Of a stretch of 64,000 nucleotides of DNA, positions 43,958-51,467 are shown in pieces. Numbering within the stretch: the first letter of the stretch is position 1; every line of letters starts with the position of its first letter. Under the pieces are notes generated by a model, which was not told the origin of the DNA, did no database searches, and saw only the letters and a list, made by a program, of their open reading frames with translations. The translations under genes and the position numbers were made by a program. The stretch comes from Verrucomicrobiaceae bacterium (GTDB lineage Bacteria; Verrucomicrobiota; Verrucomicrobiia; Verrucomicrobiales; Verrucomicrobiaceae): the NCBI GenBank assembly GCA_947458455.1, contig CANGYJ010000008.1, positions 1 to 64,000 on the forward strand. Direction: 5' to 3'.

Positions 43958-45492
43958 GACTGGCACGAGACACGGAAAAGCTTGGCCTGTCGTTGGATGT
44001 TCTCGCGATCTGCCGCGCTGAGGCGCGTGAGATTTTTCAACTGCATGCTCATGCGCTGGTTTTGCCGCAGCACCGGCTCATGCTGCAGCAGGTAGTCCCA
44101 GTAAAGCGTGGTAAAGGGGCAGGCACGCGGGCCGGTGCTCTGCGCGGGATCGTAGCGGCAACCGGCGCAGTAGTTGCTCATGCGCTGGATGTATTTGCCG
44201 CTCGCCACATACGGCTTGCTGGCCATCACGCCGCCATCGCCATACTGCGACATGCCGAGCGTGTTCGGCAATTCCACCCACTCCACGGCATCGACATACA
44301 CGGCCAGATACCACTCATGCACGCGGCGCGGATGCACGCCGTAGAGCAGCGCGAAGAGCCCCGTGACCATCAGCCGCTGAATGTGATGCGCATAACCGAA
44401 CCGCAACGTCTGCCCGATGGCATCGCGCAGGCACTGCATGTCCGTCTCGCCGGTCCAGTAAAACTCGGGCAGATCCTGCTCGGCGTTCATCGCATTCCGC
44501 TCGATGTAATCCGGCATGAAGTGCCAGTAGATGCCGCGCACATACTCGCGCCAGCCAAGGATCTGCCGGATAAAGCCCTCCACCGCCGCCAGCGGAGCTT
44601 TTCCGTCTTGATACGCCTTCTCCGCCGCCGCGATCACCTCGCGCGGATCGAGCAGCTTCAAATTCATCGCCGCGCTGAGTCGCGAATGATACAACCAGGG
44701 CTCGTTCGTCCACATCGCATCTTGGTAGCGGCCAAACTCCGCCAGCCGATGCTCGATGAAATCATCCAGCGCGACTCGTGCCTCCGCCGTCGTCACCGGC
44801 CAGTCAAACTCCGCCAGTGCTCCCGGATGCTTCGCGAAATGCGTTTCCACATCGACGATCACGCCCTTCGTGATCTCATCCGGCACGAAACGCCTCGGTG
44901 GCATGCGCAAACCCGGCCCCGCCTTGCCAAACGACTCGCGATTGTCGTGATCGAAATTCCACTGGCCACCCGCCGGCTTGCCCTTCTCCATCAACACACC
45001 CGTGTGCTGCCGCATCTCGCGGTAGAAGAACTCCATGCGGAGCTGTTTGCGGCCTTCCGCATGCTTTTGAAACATCTCCCTCGTGCAGAGAAAATGCCGG
45101 TCAGGCCTCACCTCAAGCTCCACGCCCGTTTCGCTCGCCACAGCCTCGATCTCGCGTGCCACGCTCCATTCCCCCGCCTCGACCATGACCAGCTTTTGCG
45201 GCTTCAGGCGCTGGATCGCCTCGCGGAGCTGCTCCGCGAAGGTCTCGCCCCCTTCCCCGCCGAGCTGGCGATAGTCCATCCGCCATCCACGCTCTTTCAG
45301 CGCCTCGCGAAAATGCCGCATCGCCGCGAGGAAGACCGCGATGCGTGCCTTCGTGCTCCACACCTTCGCCGACTCATGCTTCACCTCCGCCATCCAGACG
45401 ACATCCTGTTTCGCATCAAACCCATCCAACGCCGCCGACGCAGCATCGAGCTGGTCACCGAGGACGAGAATAAGACGTGAGGCATTGGGCAC
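43954..45492 (-). CDS. FeS-type (PhrB-like) cryptochrome/photolyase
   Basis: The 512-residue protein belongs to the FeS-BCP branch of photolyases, which repair (6-4) photoproducts. I see the N-terminal S-R-L-I-L-V-L-G-D-Q-L, G-G-Q-W-N-F-D-H-D-N-R, Y-A-H-H-I-Q-R-L-M, and the 4Fe-4S cysteines. The Cys spacing (C, +88 C, +3 C, +13 C; in D-M-Q-C, Y-C-A-G-C and R-A-C-P-F) matches that of Agrobacterium PhrB. The start is GTG 45492; upstream codons fall in the terminator of the next gene. It is the first gene of a six-gene coupled operon (photolyase, tspO, SDR, lipocalin, SOUL, DUF2256). Whether it is a true photolyase or a signalling cryptochrome cannot be told. Confidence 0.93.
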   Translation of the reverse strand: MPNASRLILVLGDQLDAASAALDGFDAKQDVVWMAEVKHESAKVWSTKARIAVFLAAMRHFREALKERGWRMDYRQLGGEGGETFAEQLREAIQRLKPQKLVMVEAGEWSVAREIEAVASETGVELEVRPDRHFLCTREMFQKHAEGRKQLRMEFFYREMRQHTGVLMEKGKPAGGQWNFDHDNRESFGKAGPGLRMPPRRFVPDEITKGVIVDVETHFAKHPGALAEFDWPVTTAEARVALDDFIEHRLAEFGRYQDAMWTNEPWLYHSRLSAAMNLKLLDPREVIAAAEKAYQDGKAPLAAVEGFIRQILGWREYVRGIYWHFMPDYIERNAMNAEQDLPEFYWTGETDMQCLRDAIGQTLRFGYAHHIQRLMVTGLFALLYGVHPRRVHEWYLAVYVDAVEWVELPNTLGMSQYGDGGVMASKPYVASGKYIQRMSNYCAGCRYDPAQSTGPRACPFTTLYWDYLLQHEPVLRQNQRMSMQLKNLTRLSAADRENIQRQAKLFRVSCQS

Positions 45493-45528
45493 GATGGCGT
45501 TACGCCCCGCCCTAGTCTCTGGATGGGC

Positions 45529-45558
45529 AAAAAAAGGCCCGGCATGCTCGGCCGGGCC
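45529..45558 (-). terminator. Rho-independent terminator after the DUF1080 gene
   Basis: GGCCCGGC pairs with GCCGGGCC around ATGCTCG (45536-45558), and the minus strand then runs into seven T (A-run 45529-45535). It lies just past the DUF1080 stop, separating it from the photolyase operon. Confidence 0.9.
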
Positions 45559-45566
45559 TTCAAGAC

Positions 45567-46715
45567 TCACTTCTTCTTTTCCCACTCGCGGGCCTTCACA
45601 ATGCCCTCGAGATCTTTTTTCGCCGCGATATCCTCCGGCAGGATTTGGAATTTCGTCAGGTAACGCAGCGCCTTCGTCACATTGAGGAGGTCGCCCTTCT
45701 TCGATTCGATCTTCGCGTCCGGCGTGGCTTTCGCCTCATTCACAAAGCCTTCGAGCATGCCCAGGGCGCTGCCGCGTGCAGCCTCGTCGTACGCGTAGCA
45801 GAGCGATTCGAGCAGGCGCAGCATCTTCGCCTGGCCTTCGAGCTTCGCCGCGTCCTCGCGGATGCCCTTGGCGATCTCCGCCCGCTTCTTCGACGTGGCT
45901 TCCTCGCTCATGCGGCTGTACTCGCCGCCTTCGACGAAGCGCTTCGGCAGCGGGCGATACCAGATGTTGCGGAAGCGCACCGGATTGCCGTGGTCCTGGA
46001 TCTTGAGCGGGCCTTTTTCAGGGAAGGCCTTCGGCGAGGAGCGCTTCATGTGACCGCCACCGCCTTCCAGCGGCGTGTGGTCCTGCGTGAGCACGCCATT
46101 CACAAAGACGGTGATGTAGCCGGGATCGATCTCCTTGCCGTCTTTGAAGACCGGCCGGCGGAAGACGATGTCGTAGCTCTGCCACTCGCCGGGCGCACGC
46201 AGCGGGTTCGCCGCAGGCGGATTGATGCCGTAGATCGAGGAGGCAAAGCCATCCGGGTAGGTGGGGTTGTTGTGATTATCCAGCACCTGCACCTCGACAG
46301 CGCCCATGAGGAAGACGCCACTGTTACCGCGGCCCTGGCTGTCGCCTTCCACCTTCGACGGCGCGGCCCACTCGATGTGGAGCTGGCAGTCGGCGAATTC
46401 TTTCTTCGTGCGGATGTAACCGCTGCCGGGCACGCATTGCAGCACGCCGTCTTTGACCTCCCACTTCGTCGGCTCACCATTTTTGTCGGAGATCCACTTC
46501 TCGATCTCCTCCGGCTTGCCGCTGAACAAAACGATCGCGTCCGACGGCGGCGAACCACTCGTACCCGGCTCCACCCGCGTCGGCTGTGGACGGTTCATGT
46601 CGTGGATGGCCCAGGGATGCGTGGCATCCGGCGGATCGCCGTAGAAACCGCCAGCGGCAAACGCGGCGGAGCTGACGAGCACAAAAGAGAGACCGAGAAG
46701 AAGGTTGGTATTCAT
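45567..46715 (-). CDS. Secreted DUF1080 (3-keto-disaccharide hydrolase-like) protein
   Basis: The 382-residue protein starts at ATG 46715 with a signal peptide (cleavage near A-A-F-A-A-G-G). A DUF1080 concanavalin-like jelly-roll follows at about residues 50-260: A-I-V-L-F-S-G, W-E-V-K-D-G-V-L-Q-C, H-I-E-W-A-A-P, G-N-S-G-V-F and V-Q-V-L-D-N-H are family landmarks. Some members hydrolyse 3-keto-glycosides. The C-terminal 110 residues are helical and charged (K-K-R-A-E-I-A-K-G), possibly a separate domain. The gene is monocistronic, between a terminator and the initiator tRNA's terminator. Confidence 0.92.
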   Translation of the reverse strand: MNTNLLLGLSFVLVSSAAFAAGGFYGDPPDATHPWAIHDMNRPQPTRVEPGTSGSPPSDAIVLFSGKPEEIEKWISDKNGEPTKWEVKDGVLQCVPGSGYIRTKKEFADCQLHIEWAAPSKVEGDSQGRGNSGVFLMGAVEVQVLDNHNNPTYPDGFASSIYGINPPAANPLRAPGEWQSYDIVFRRPVFKDGKEIDPGYITVFVNGVLTQDHTPLEGGGGHMKRSSPKAFPEKGPLKIQDHGNPVRFRNIWYRPLPKRFVEGGEYSRMSEEATSKKRAEIAKGIREDAAKLEGQAKMLRLLESLCYAYDEAARGSALGMLEGFVNEAKATPDAKIESKKGDLLNVTKALRYLTKFQILPEDIAAKKDLEGIVKAREWEKKK

Positions 46716-46764
46716 GGCGGCCCATGAGATAGCAGGCCGCACGAGCAGGAAAAGCCCGGAAATC

Positions 46765-46798
46765 AAAAAGCCCGCCGTCACGAGGACGGCGGGCTTTT
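46765..46798 (-). terminator. Strong terminator after the initiator tRNA
   Basis: GCCCGCCGTC pairs with GACGGCGGGC around ACGAG (46770-46794), with A-runs and T-runs on both sides, so it could work in both directions. On the minus strand it follows the tRNA directly. Confidence 0.9.
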
Positions 46799-46803
46799 GA
46801 AAT

Positions 46804-46880
<77 letters not shown>

Positions 46881-47025
46881 ATTTGGTGGCCTGATGACTG
46901 CCACACGCCCCTGTGATAGCAACCCGTTTTTTCGACCCAGGCCCTTTTCAACGTGGGATTCTCAGGTCAGCGAGGCCTCAGCGGCATGTTTCCGTGAAAA
47001 AAGTGCCCACAAGCTCGTATTGGGA

Positions 47026-47040
47026 ATTGGTCTGACCAAT
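47026..47040. promoter_or_regulatory. Palindromic operator for the FadR-type regulator
   Basis: ATTGGTC-T-GACCAAT is a perfect seven-base inverted repeat, 6 bp before the regulator's ATG. GntR/FadR regulators typically bind G-T-x-x-x-A-C-type sites such as TGGTnnnACCA. The position suggests autorepression. Confidence 0.75.
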
Positions 47041-47046
47041 TCTCCC

Positions 47047-47694
47047 ATGTCCCTTTCCCTCGTCGAAACCGTCTCCCGCCGCATCATCGGCCTCACCCGC
47101 ACCAGTCGGCGTTTGCCGACGGAGCGTGACATGTCGGCCAAATTTGGCGTGAGCCGCAGCGTCGTGCGTGAGGCGGCGAAACGGCTGGAACTGCAAGGCC
47201 TGCTCGAAATCCGCCAGGGCAGCGGCATGACCGTCGTGGACAAGCTCCACAAGCCACTCAACGGCGCCCTCAGCCTCCTCGTGCCGGATGAACCGCAGCG
47301 CCTCAAGCAGCTCATCGAGGTGCGTCTTGCGTTGGAACCGGAAAACGTCCGTCTTGCCGCCGAACGCGCCACTGCCGCTGATGTGAAGGCGCTCACCGCC
47401 TGCCACGAGCGATTCGAGGCTACGAGCACTTTTGAAGAGCAAGTCGAGGCGGATATGGCCTTCCACTGCCTGCTCGCCGAGGCCTCCGGCAACAAGATCG
47501 CCGCGCTGCTTATTCAGAGCCTCTCCGAACTGCTGCAAACCAGCCTAAAGCACGGCTACAGCCGCGTCACCAAGGACCTCGCCGTCGCCGACCACGCGAA
47601 GATCCTCAAAGCCATCCTCGCCCGCAGCCCCACCGCCGCCGCCAAGGCCATGCGCACCCATCTCGAACACGCCCGCACCGACCTCGGCCTATGA
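47047..47694 (+). CDS. FadR-subfamily GntR transcription regulator
   Basis: The 215-residue product has an N-terminal winged HTH (R-L-P-T-E-R-D-M-S-A-K-F-G-V-S-R-S-V-V-R-E-A) and an FCD ligand domain with helices E-V-R-L-A-L-E-P, F-H-C-L-L-A-E-A-S-G-N and A-D-H-A-K-I-L-K-A-I. FCD regulators commonly sense hydroxyacids or sugar acids, often with a metal bound by Asp/His residues of these helices. The ATG at 47047 is used; upstream residues come from the antisense of the tRNA. A palindrome sits just before the start. The stop overlaps the start of the next gene (ATGA at 47691), so the regulator controls, and is made with, the downstream cluster. Confidence 0.92.
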   Translation: MSLSLVETVSRRIIGLTRTSRRLPTERDMSAKFGVSRSVVREAAKRLELQGLLEIRQGSGMTVVDKLHKPLNGALSLLVPDEPQRLKQLIEVRLALEPENVRLAAERATAADVKALTACHERFEATSTFEEQVEADMAFHCLLAEASGNKIAALLIQSLSELLQTSLKHGYSRVTKDLAVADHAKILKAILARSPTAAAKAMRTHLEHARTDLGL

Positions 47695-50600
47695 AATCAT
47701 TGCTCCTATCGGTCTTATCGGTCCCATCCGTCCTATTCAGTCAGGACTTCGACCGCGAAATTCGCCCGCTCCTCCAAGAGCGCTGCGTCGAATGCCACGG
47801 CCCTGAAAAACAAAAAGCCGACCTCCGCCTCGATGCCAAACCACATGCTTTCAAAGGCGGCGAAAGCGGCCCCGCCATCGTTCCCGCCAAATCGAGTGCT
47901 TCGCCGCTCTTCCAGCGCATCACCGCCTCCGGTGACGAGCGCATGCCGCCGAAAGGCGAGCCCCTCACCGCCGATCAGATCTCCAAAATCAAAGCCTGGA
48001 TCGACTCCGGCGCCGTCTGGCCCGAAAACGCCGAGGACAAAGCCGCATCCGTCGATGAACGCGTGAATCACTGGGCCTATCAGCCGCTGCCAAAGCACGA
48101 TCCCAACGCCACCATCGACTCCTTCATCGAAGCCAAGCTTCGAAAAAACGGCCTCACATTCTCCCCACCCGCAGACGCTCGCACCCTCGCCCGGCGTGCT
48201 CATCTTGTCATCACCGGCCTTCCACCCACACCTGATGAGGTTTCGTCATTCGTCATTCGTGATTCGTCATTTGAGGATCTCCTCGCTTCCCCCCACTACG
48301 GCGAAAAATGGGCCCGCCACTGGCTCGATGTCGTCCGCTTCGCCGATTCGCACGGCTTCGAAACCAACCACGAACGCCCGAACGCCTGGCGTTACCGCGA
48401 CTACGTCATCGACGCCTTCAACACCGACAAACCCTTCGACCGCTTCATGTTCGAGCAGATCGCGGGCGATACCTGCGACGCGGATGTGGCCACCGGCTTC
48501 ATCGTCGGCGGGCCGTTTGATCGCGTGAAGGGCCAGGACAAAAATCTCCAGCTCATGCAGCGTGCCGACGAGCTTTCCGACATGGTCAACACCACCGGCA
48601 CCGCCTTCCTCGCCACCACGATGGGCTGCGCCAAATGCCACAACCACAAGTTCGATCCCGTCACGCAGATCGACTTCTACGCCATGCAGGCCGTCTTCTC
48701 CGGCGTGCAGCATGCCGATCGACCGATCAAGTCGCCCGAGTTCGCCGCGCAGGAGAAAAAGGCCGCTGAAATCCGCGCCAAGCTCGCGCCGCTCCTCACC
48801 AAACTCGCCGAGTATCAGCCGAAGGCCGTGGTCGGCCGACGCGTGACGATGGGCGAAGAGGAAGCCACCTTTTTAAAGACACCCAAAGGCGTCAAAGCCA
48901 CGGATTACGATACCGGCACCGAGCCAGGCCAGCTCAACGACCTCGGCGATGCGCAGCGCTTCCCGAACATCGGCGAGAGCTACCGCTACTTTGATGAAGC
49001 ACCCGGCACCGACTGCGTCGCGTGGACACCGAAACGCAGTGGCAAACATCGCGTCTGGGTGAGCTGGGGCGTTTGGACCACGCATGCGCCGGACGCTCGC
49101 TTCATTCTCGAAACCAACGGCAAGCAGACCGAAATCGGCACCATCAACCAACGCCAGTTCGCCGATGGCAAGCCCGCCATCGCTGGCAAAAAACGCTGGA
49201 GTAGCTTCAAAAGCCTCGGTGAGCACGAACTCGCCGCCAACAGCCGCATCCTCCTCCGCATGGGCAAGACCAGCGCTCCGATGGCGGCAGATATTCTCCT
49301 GCTCGAAGAACTGCCCACATCTTCTGAAAAGCTCCACATCCGCCCACCGGTCGTTCACACCGCCAATACCGATCTTTTCGCTCCCACCAACGCGAAACAC
49401 CTGCGCTTCGTCATCGACGACAGTCTCAGCAACAACGCCTGCATCGACGAACTCGAGGTCTTCGGCTCCAGCGGCGAAAACCTTGCTTTGAAGGCCAAAA
49501 CGACCTCCAACGGCGATTACGGCCCCAGCGCCATCCACAAGCTCGCGCACATCAACGATGGAAAATATGGCAACAGCCGCAGTTGGATCGCCAAAGAGCG
49601 CAAAGGCTGGGTGCAGTTCGATTTCGCACAGCCGCAGGAGGTCAGCCGCGTCGTCTGGAGCCGCGATCGCAGCACGATTGGCAAAGCCTTTGAAGACCGC
49701 CTCGCCACCGCCTATCGCATTGAAGTTTCAACCGACGCCAAGACCTGGAAAACCGTCGCCAGCCACGCGGATCGCCTCAGCGCCCGATTTAACAAGAAGG
49801 TCAAAGCCATCCCATCCTCGTCGAATGCCCCCGCCGACCTCATCGCGAAGGTCGATGCGCTGCAAAAGGAGCTGCAAAGCTTCACCGAGCCGCCCATGGC
49901 CTACGCTGGCACCTTCAAGCAACCGGAGCCCACGCATCGCCTGCATCGCGGCGATCACATGAGCCCGCGCGAAGTCGTCGCGCCGGAAGGGCTGTCTCTT
50001 TTCAAAGAGAAGCTAGGAAGCTTCAAGCTCTCGCCCGATGCGCCCGAGCAGGAGCGCCGCCTCGCCTTCGCCAAATGGCTCACCGATCCACGCAATCCAC
50101 TGCCCGCCCGCGTCATGGTGAACCGCATCTGGCATTACATCTTCGGCACCGGCCTCGTCGCCACGCCCAGCGACTTCGGCCACATGGGTTTCAAACCCAC
50201 CCACCCCGAGCTCCTCGACTGGCTCGCGAATGAGTTCATCCAAAGCGGCTGGAGTGTGAAGCACATCCAGCGGCTCATCCTCACCTCCCGCACCTTCCAG
50301 CAATCCTCATCCGTCCCATCCGACCTATCCGTTCTATCCAAAGACGCGACGAACACGCTGCTCTGGCGCTTTGCTCCTCGCCGTCTCGACTCCGAAGTCA
50401 TCCGCGACAACATCCTCGCCGTCACCGGCAGCCTTGATCTCACCCCGGGCGGCCCCGGCTTCATGCTCTACGAGCCGAATGCCAACTACGCCCGCAACTG
50501 GATCGCGGAGACGGATGACTTCGAGCGCGAAGACTACCGCCGCATGATCTACGCGCTCAAACTACGCATGGAGCCCGACGCCATCTTCGCCGCCTTCGAT

Positions 50601-50870
50601 GCCCCCGATGGCGGTCAGGTCTGCCCCAGCCGCCCCCGCAGCACCACACCGCTCCAGGCCCTGAACCTCTTCAACAGCTCCTTCCTCCTCGAACAGGCCG
50701 AAAAGCTCGCCGCCAAGGCTAAAAACGTCACCACCGCCTACCAACTCGTCTATCAACGCCCGCCCACCCAAGACGAACTCACCGCCGCCGAGTCCTTCGT
50801 GAAACAAGAAGGCCTCCCAGCCTTCTGCCGAGCCCTCCTCAACTCCAACGAATTTCTCTTCCTCGAATAA
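47691..50870 (+). CDS. Large secreted PSCyt/DUF1549/DUF1553 protein with carbohydrate-binding-like inserts
   Basis: The 1059-residue protein begins with a signal encoded by a 9-bp repeat (L-S-V-L-S-V-P-S-V), then a cytochrome-like domain with C-V-E-C-H-G-P (about residue 30), M-P-P-K-G axial-type motif and D-S-G-A-V-W-P. DUF1549 starts near residue 145, with C-A-K-C-H-N-H-K-F-D-P inside. A golvesin-like beta-sandwich (about 405-550) and a discoidin-like F5/8 domain (about 565-700, with R-I-E-V-S-T-D-A-K-T-W) follow, then DUF1553 (N-R-I-W-H-Y-I-F-G-T-G-L-V) to the end. It is coupled to the regulator by an ATGA overlap. Tandem repeats sit at three points in the gene. Confidence 0.9.
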   Translation: MKSLLLSVLSVPSVLFSQDFDREIRPLLQERCVECHGPEKQKADLRLDAKPHAFKGGESGPAIVPAKSSASPLFQRITASGDERMPPKGEPLTADQISKIKAWIDSGAVWPENAEDKAASVDERVNHWAYQPLPKHDPNATIDSFIEAKLRKNGLTFSPPADARTLARRAHLVITGLPPTPDEVSSFVIRDSSFEDLLASPHYGEKWARHWLDVVRFADSHGFETNHERPNAWRYRDYVIDAFNTDKPFDRFMFEQIAGDTCDADVATGFIVGGPFDRVKGQDKNLQLMQRADELSDMVNTTGTAFLATTMGCAKCHNHKFDPVTQIDFYAMQAVFSGVQHADRPIKSPEFAAQEKKAAEIRAKLAPLLTKLAEYQPKAVVGRRVTMGEEEATFLKTPKGVKATDYDTGTEPGQLNDLGDAQRFPNIGESYRYFDEAPGTDCVAWTPKRSGKHRVWVSWGVWTTHAPDARFILETNGKQTEIGTINQRQFADGKPAIAGKKRWSSFKSLGEHELAANSRILLRMGKTSAPMAADILLLEELPTSSEKLHIRPPVVHTANTDLFAPTNAKHLRFVIDDSLSNNACIDELEVFGSSGENLALKAKTTSNGDYGPSAIHKLAHINDGKYGNSRSWIAKERKGWVQFDFAQPQEVSRVVWSRDRSTIGKAFEDRLATAYRIEVSTDAKTWKTVASHADRLSARFNKKVKAIPSSSNAPADLIAKVDALQKELQSFTEPPMAYAGTFKQPEPTHRLHRGDHMSPREVVAPEGLSLFKEKLGSFKLSPDAPEQERRLAFAKWLTDPRNPLPARVMVNRIWHYIFGTGLVATPSDFGHMGFKPTHPELLDWLANEFIQSGWSVKHIQRLILTSRTFQQSSSVPSDLSVLSKDATNTLLWRFAPRRLDSEVIRDNILAVTGSLDLTPGGPGFMLYEPNANYARNWIAETDDFEREDYRRMIYALKLRMEPDAIFAAFDAPDGGQVCPSRPRSTTPLQALNLFNSSFLLEQAEKLAAKAKNVTTAYQLVYQRPPTQDELTAAESFVKQEGLPAFCRALLNSNEFLFLE
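47706..47741 (+). repeat. Nine-base tandem repeat in the signal-peptide region
   Basis: Four 9-base units of the type CTATCGGTC encode the L-S-V/P-S-V core of the signal peptide. A related block lies at 50308-50343 in the same gene. Confidence 0.75.
48242..48272 (+). repeat. Seven-base tandem repeat in the DUF1549 region
   Basis: Units of the type GTCATTC repeat four times. They fall between T-P-D-E-V and F-E-D-L-L-A-S-P, in a loop where the family tolerates length change. Confidence 0.65.
50308..50343 (+). repeat. Nine-base tandem repeat in the DUF1553 region
   Basis: Four units of the type CATCCGTCC or TATCCGTTC encode V-P-S-D-L-S-V-L-S-K. They resemble the signal-peptide repeat at 47706-47741. 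Confidence 0.7.
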
Positions 50871-50872
50871 CC

Positions 50873-51185
50873 ATGCCTTCCTCCCAGCCCCTCGTCGCCA
50901 TCATTGACTGGAAAACCTCGCCACTCGGCGATCCTGATTCCTGCGTCTAAAAATCCGTCCTCGGCAGCCATGCCGAAGTGCGGCGTTATCTGTGCGAAAG
51001 CGATGCAGACTTCACGGAGGAGATTTGCGAGGCGGCGGCGCTCATCGTCTGGCACAATGCGCCGATGCGTGCGCCTGGCCTATCCCGGTTAAAGCATTGC
51101 CGAGCACTCATCCGCAATGGCGTGGCTTTGACTCAGTGGACATCACCGCCGCACGGCAGCTTAGCATCACGCTGTGCGGATAAGG
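50873..51185 (+). pseudogene. Broken D-2-hydroxyacid dehydrogenase (CtBP-like), N-terminal remnant
   Basis: The start at 50873 is two bases after the PSCyt gene stop. The frame reads L-V-A-I-I-D-W-K, then an in-frame TAA at 50948-50950, then E-V-R-R-Y-L-C-E-S-D, L-I-V-W-H-N-A-P and C-R-A-L-I-R-N-G-V. Around 51124-51126 one base seems to be missing: the next frame continues as G-F-D-S-V-D-I-T-A-A-R-Q-L. This pattern is the N-terminal catalytic part of C-terminal-binding-protein-like 2-hydroxyacid dehydrogenases. The NAD-binding domain is absent beyond 51185. One stop, one frameshift and a truncation make this a clear pseudogene. Confidence 0.75.
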
Positions 51186-51326
51186 TGGTCGGCATGAGTT
51201 ACTGCGTTAAATAGGGATCTGGCGTCCCAATCATGACGTGGGCAGACAACTGATAGAAATCTTGCTGCAGCTCAGTAACTGGTATGACCTCCTACCTCTA
51301 TCCCATTTTCCATCTCTTTCTACCCC

Positions 51327-51467
51327 ATGAAACTCAGCCGCTTTGGCATCCCTGATCACGATAAAACCAGCCTTCTCCTTGACGTTGGCCGCCGCGTTGA
51401 GGATTCGACGTTCGTGGCTGACCATGATGAGCGATTCTTTGGTGGCGTTGCCATTTCGATTCAATGA
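51327..51467 (+). pseudogene. Fumarylacetoacetate hydrolase-family N-terminal remnant
   Basis: The 46-codon frame starts M-K-L-S-R-F-G-I-P-D, followed by L-L-L-D-V-G-R-R-V-E-D and D-E-R-F-F-G-G. These match the N-terminal strand set of FAH-family proteins (K-L-x-R-F-G-x-P and D-x-x-F-F). The catalytic domain, about 230 residues, is missing. Its stop overlaps the glcD-like start (ATGA at 51464-51467), so coupling is preserved; either a deletion removed the core, or the short peptide only serves to couple translation. Confidence 0.6.

Noticed and set aside
43993..45480. 495-residue plus-strand frame opposite the photolyase
   Set aside because: It is rich in His, Arg and Leu without motifs and opposite a gene whose four FeS cysteines are in the expected spacing.
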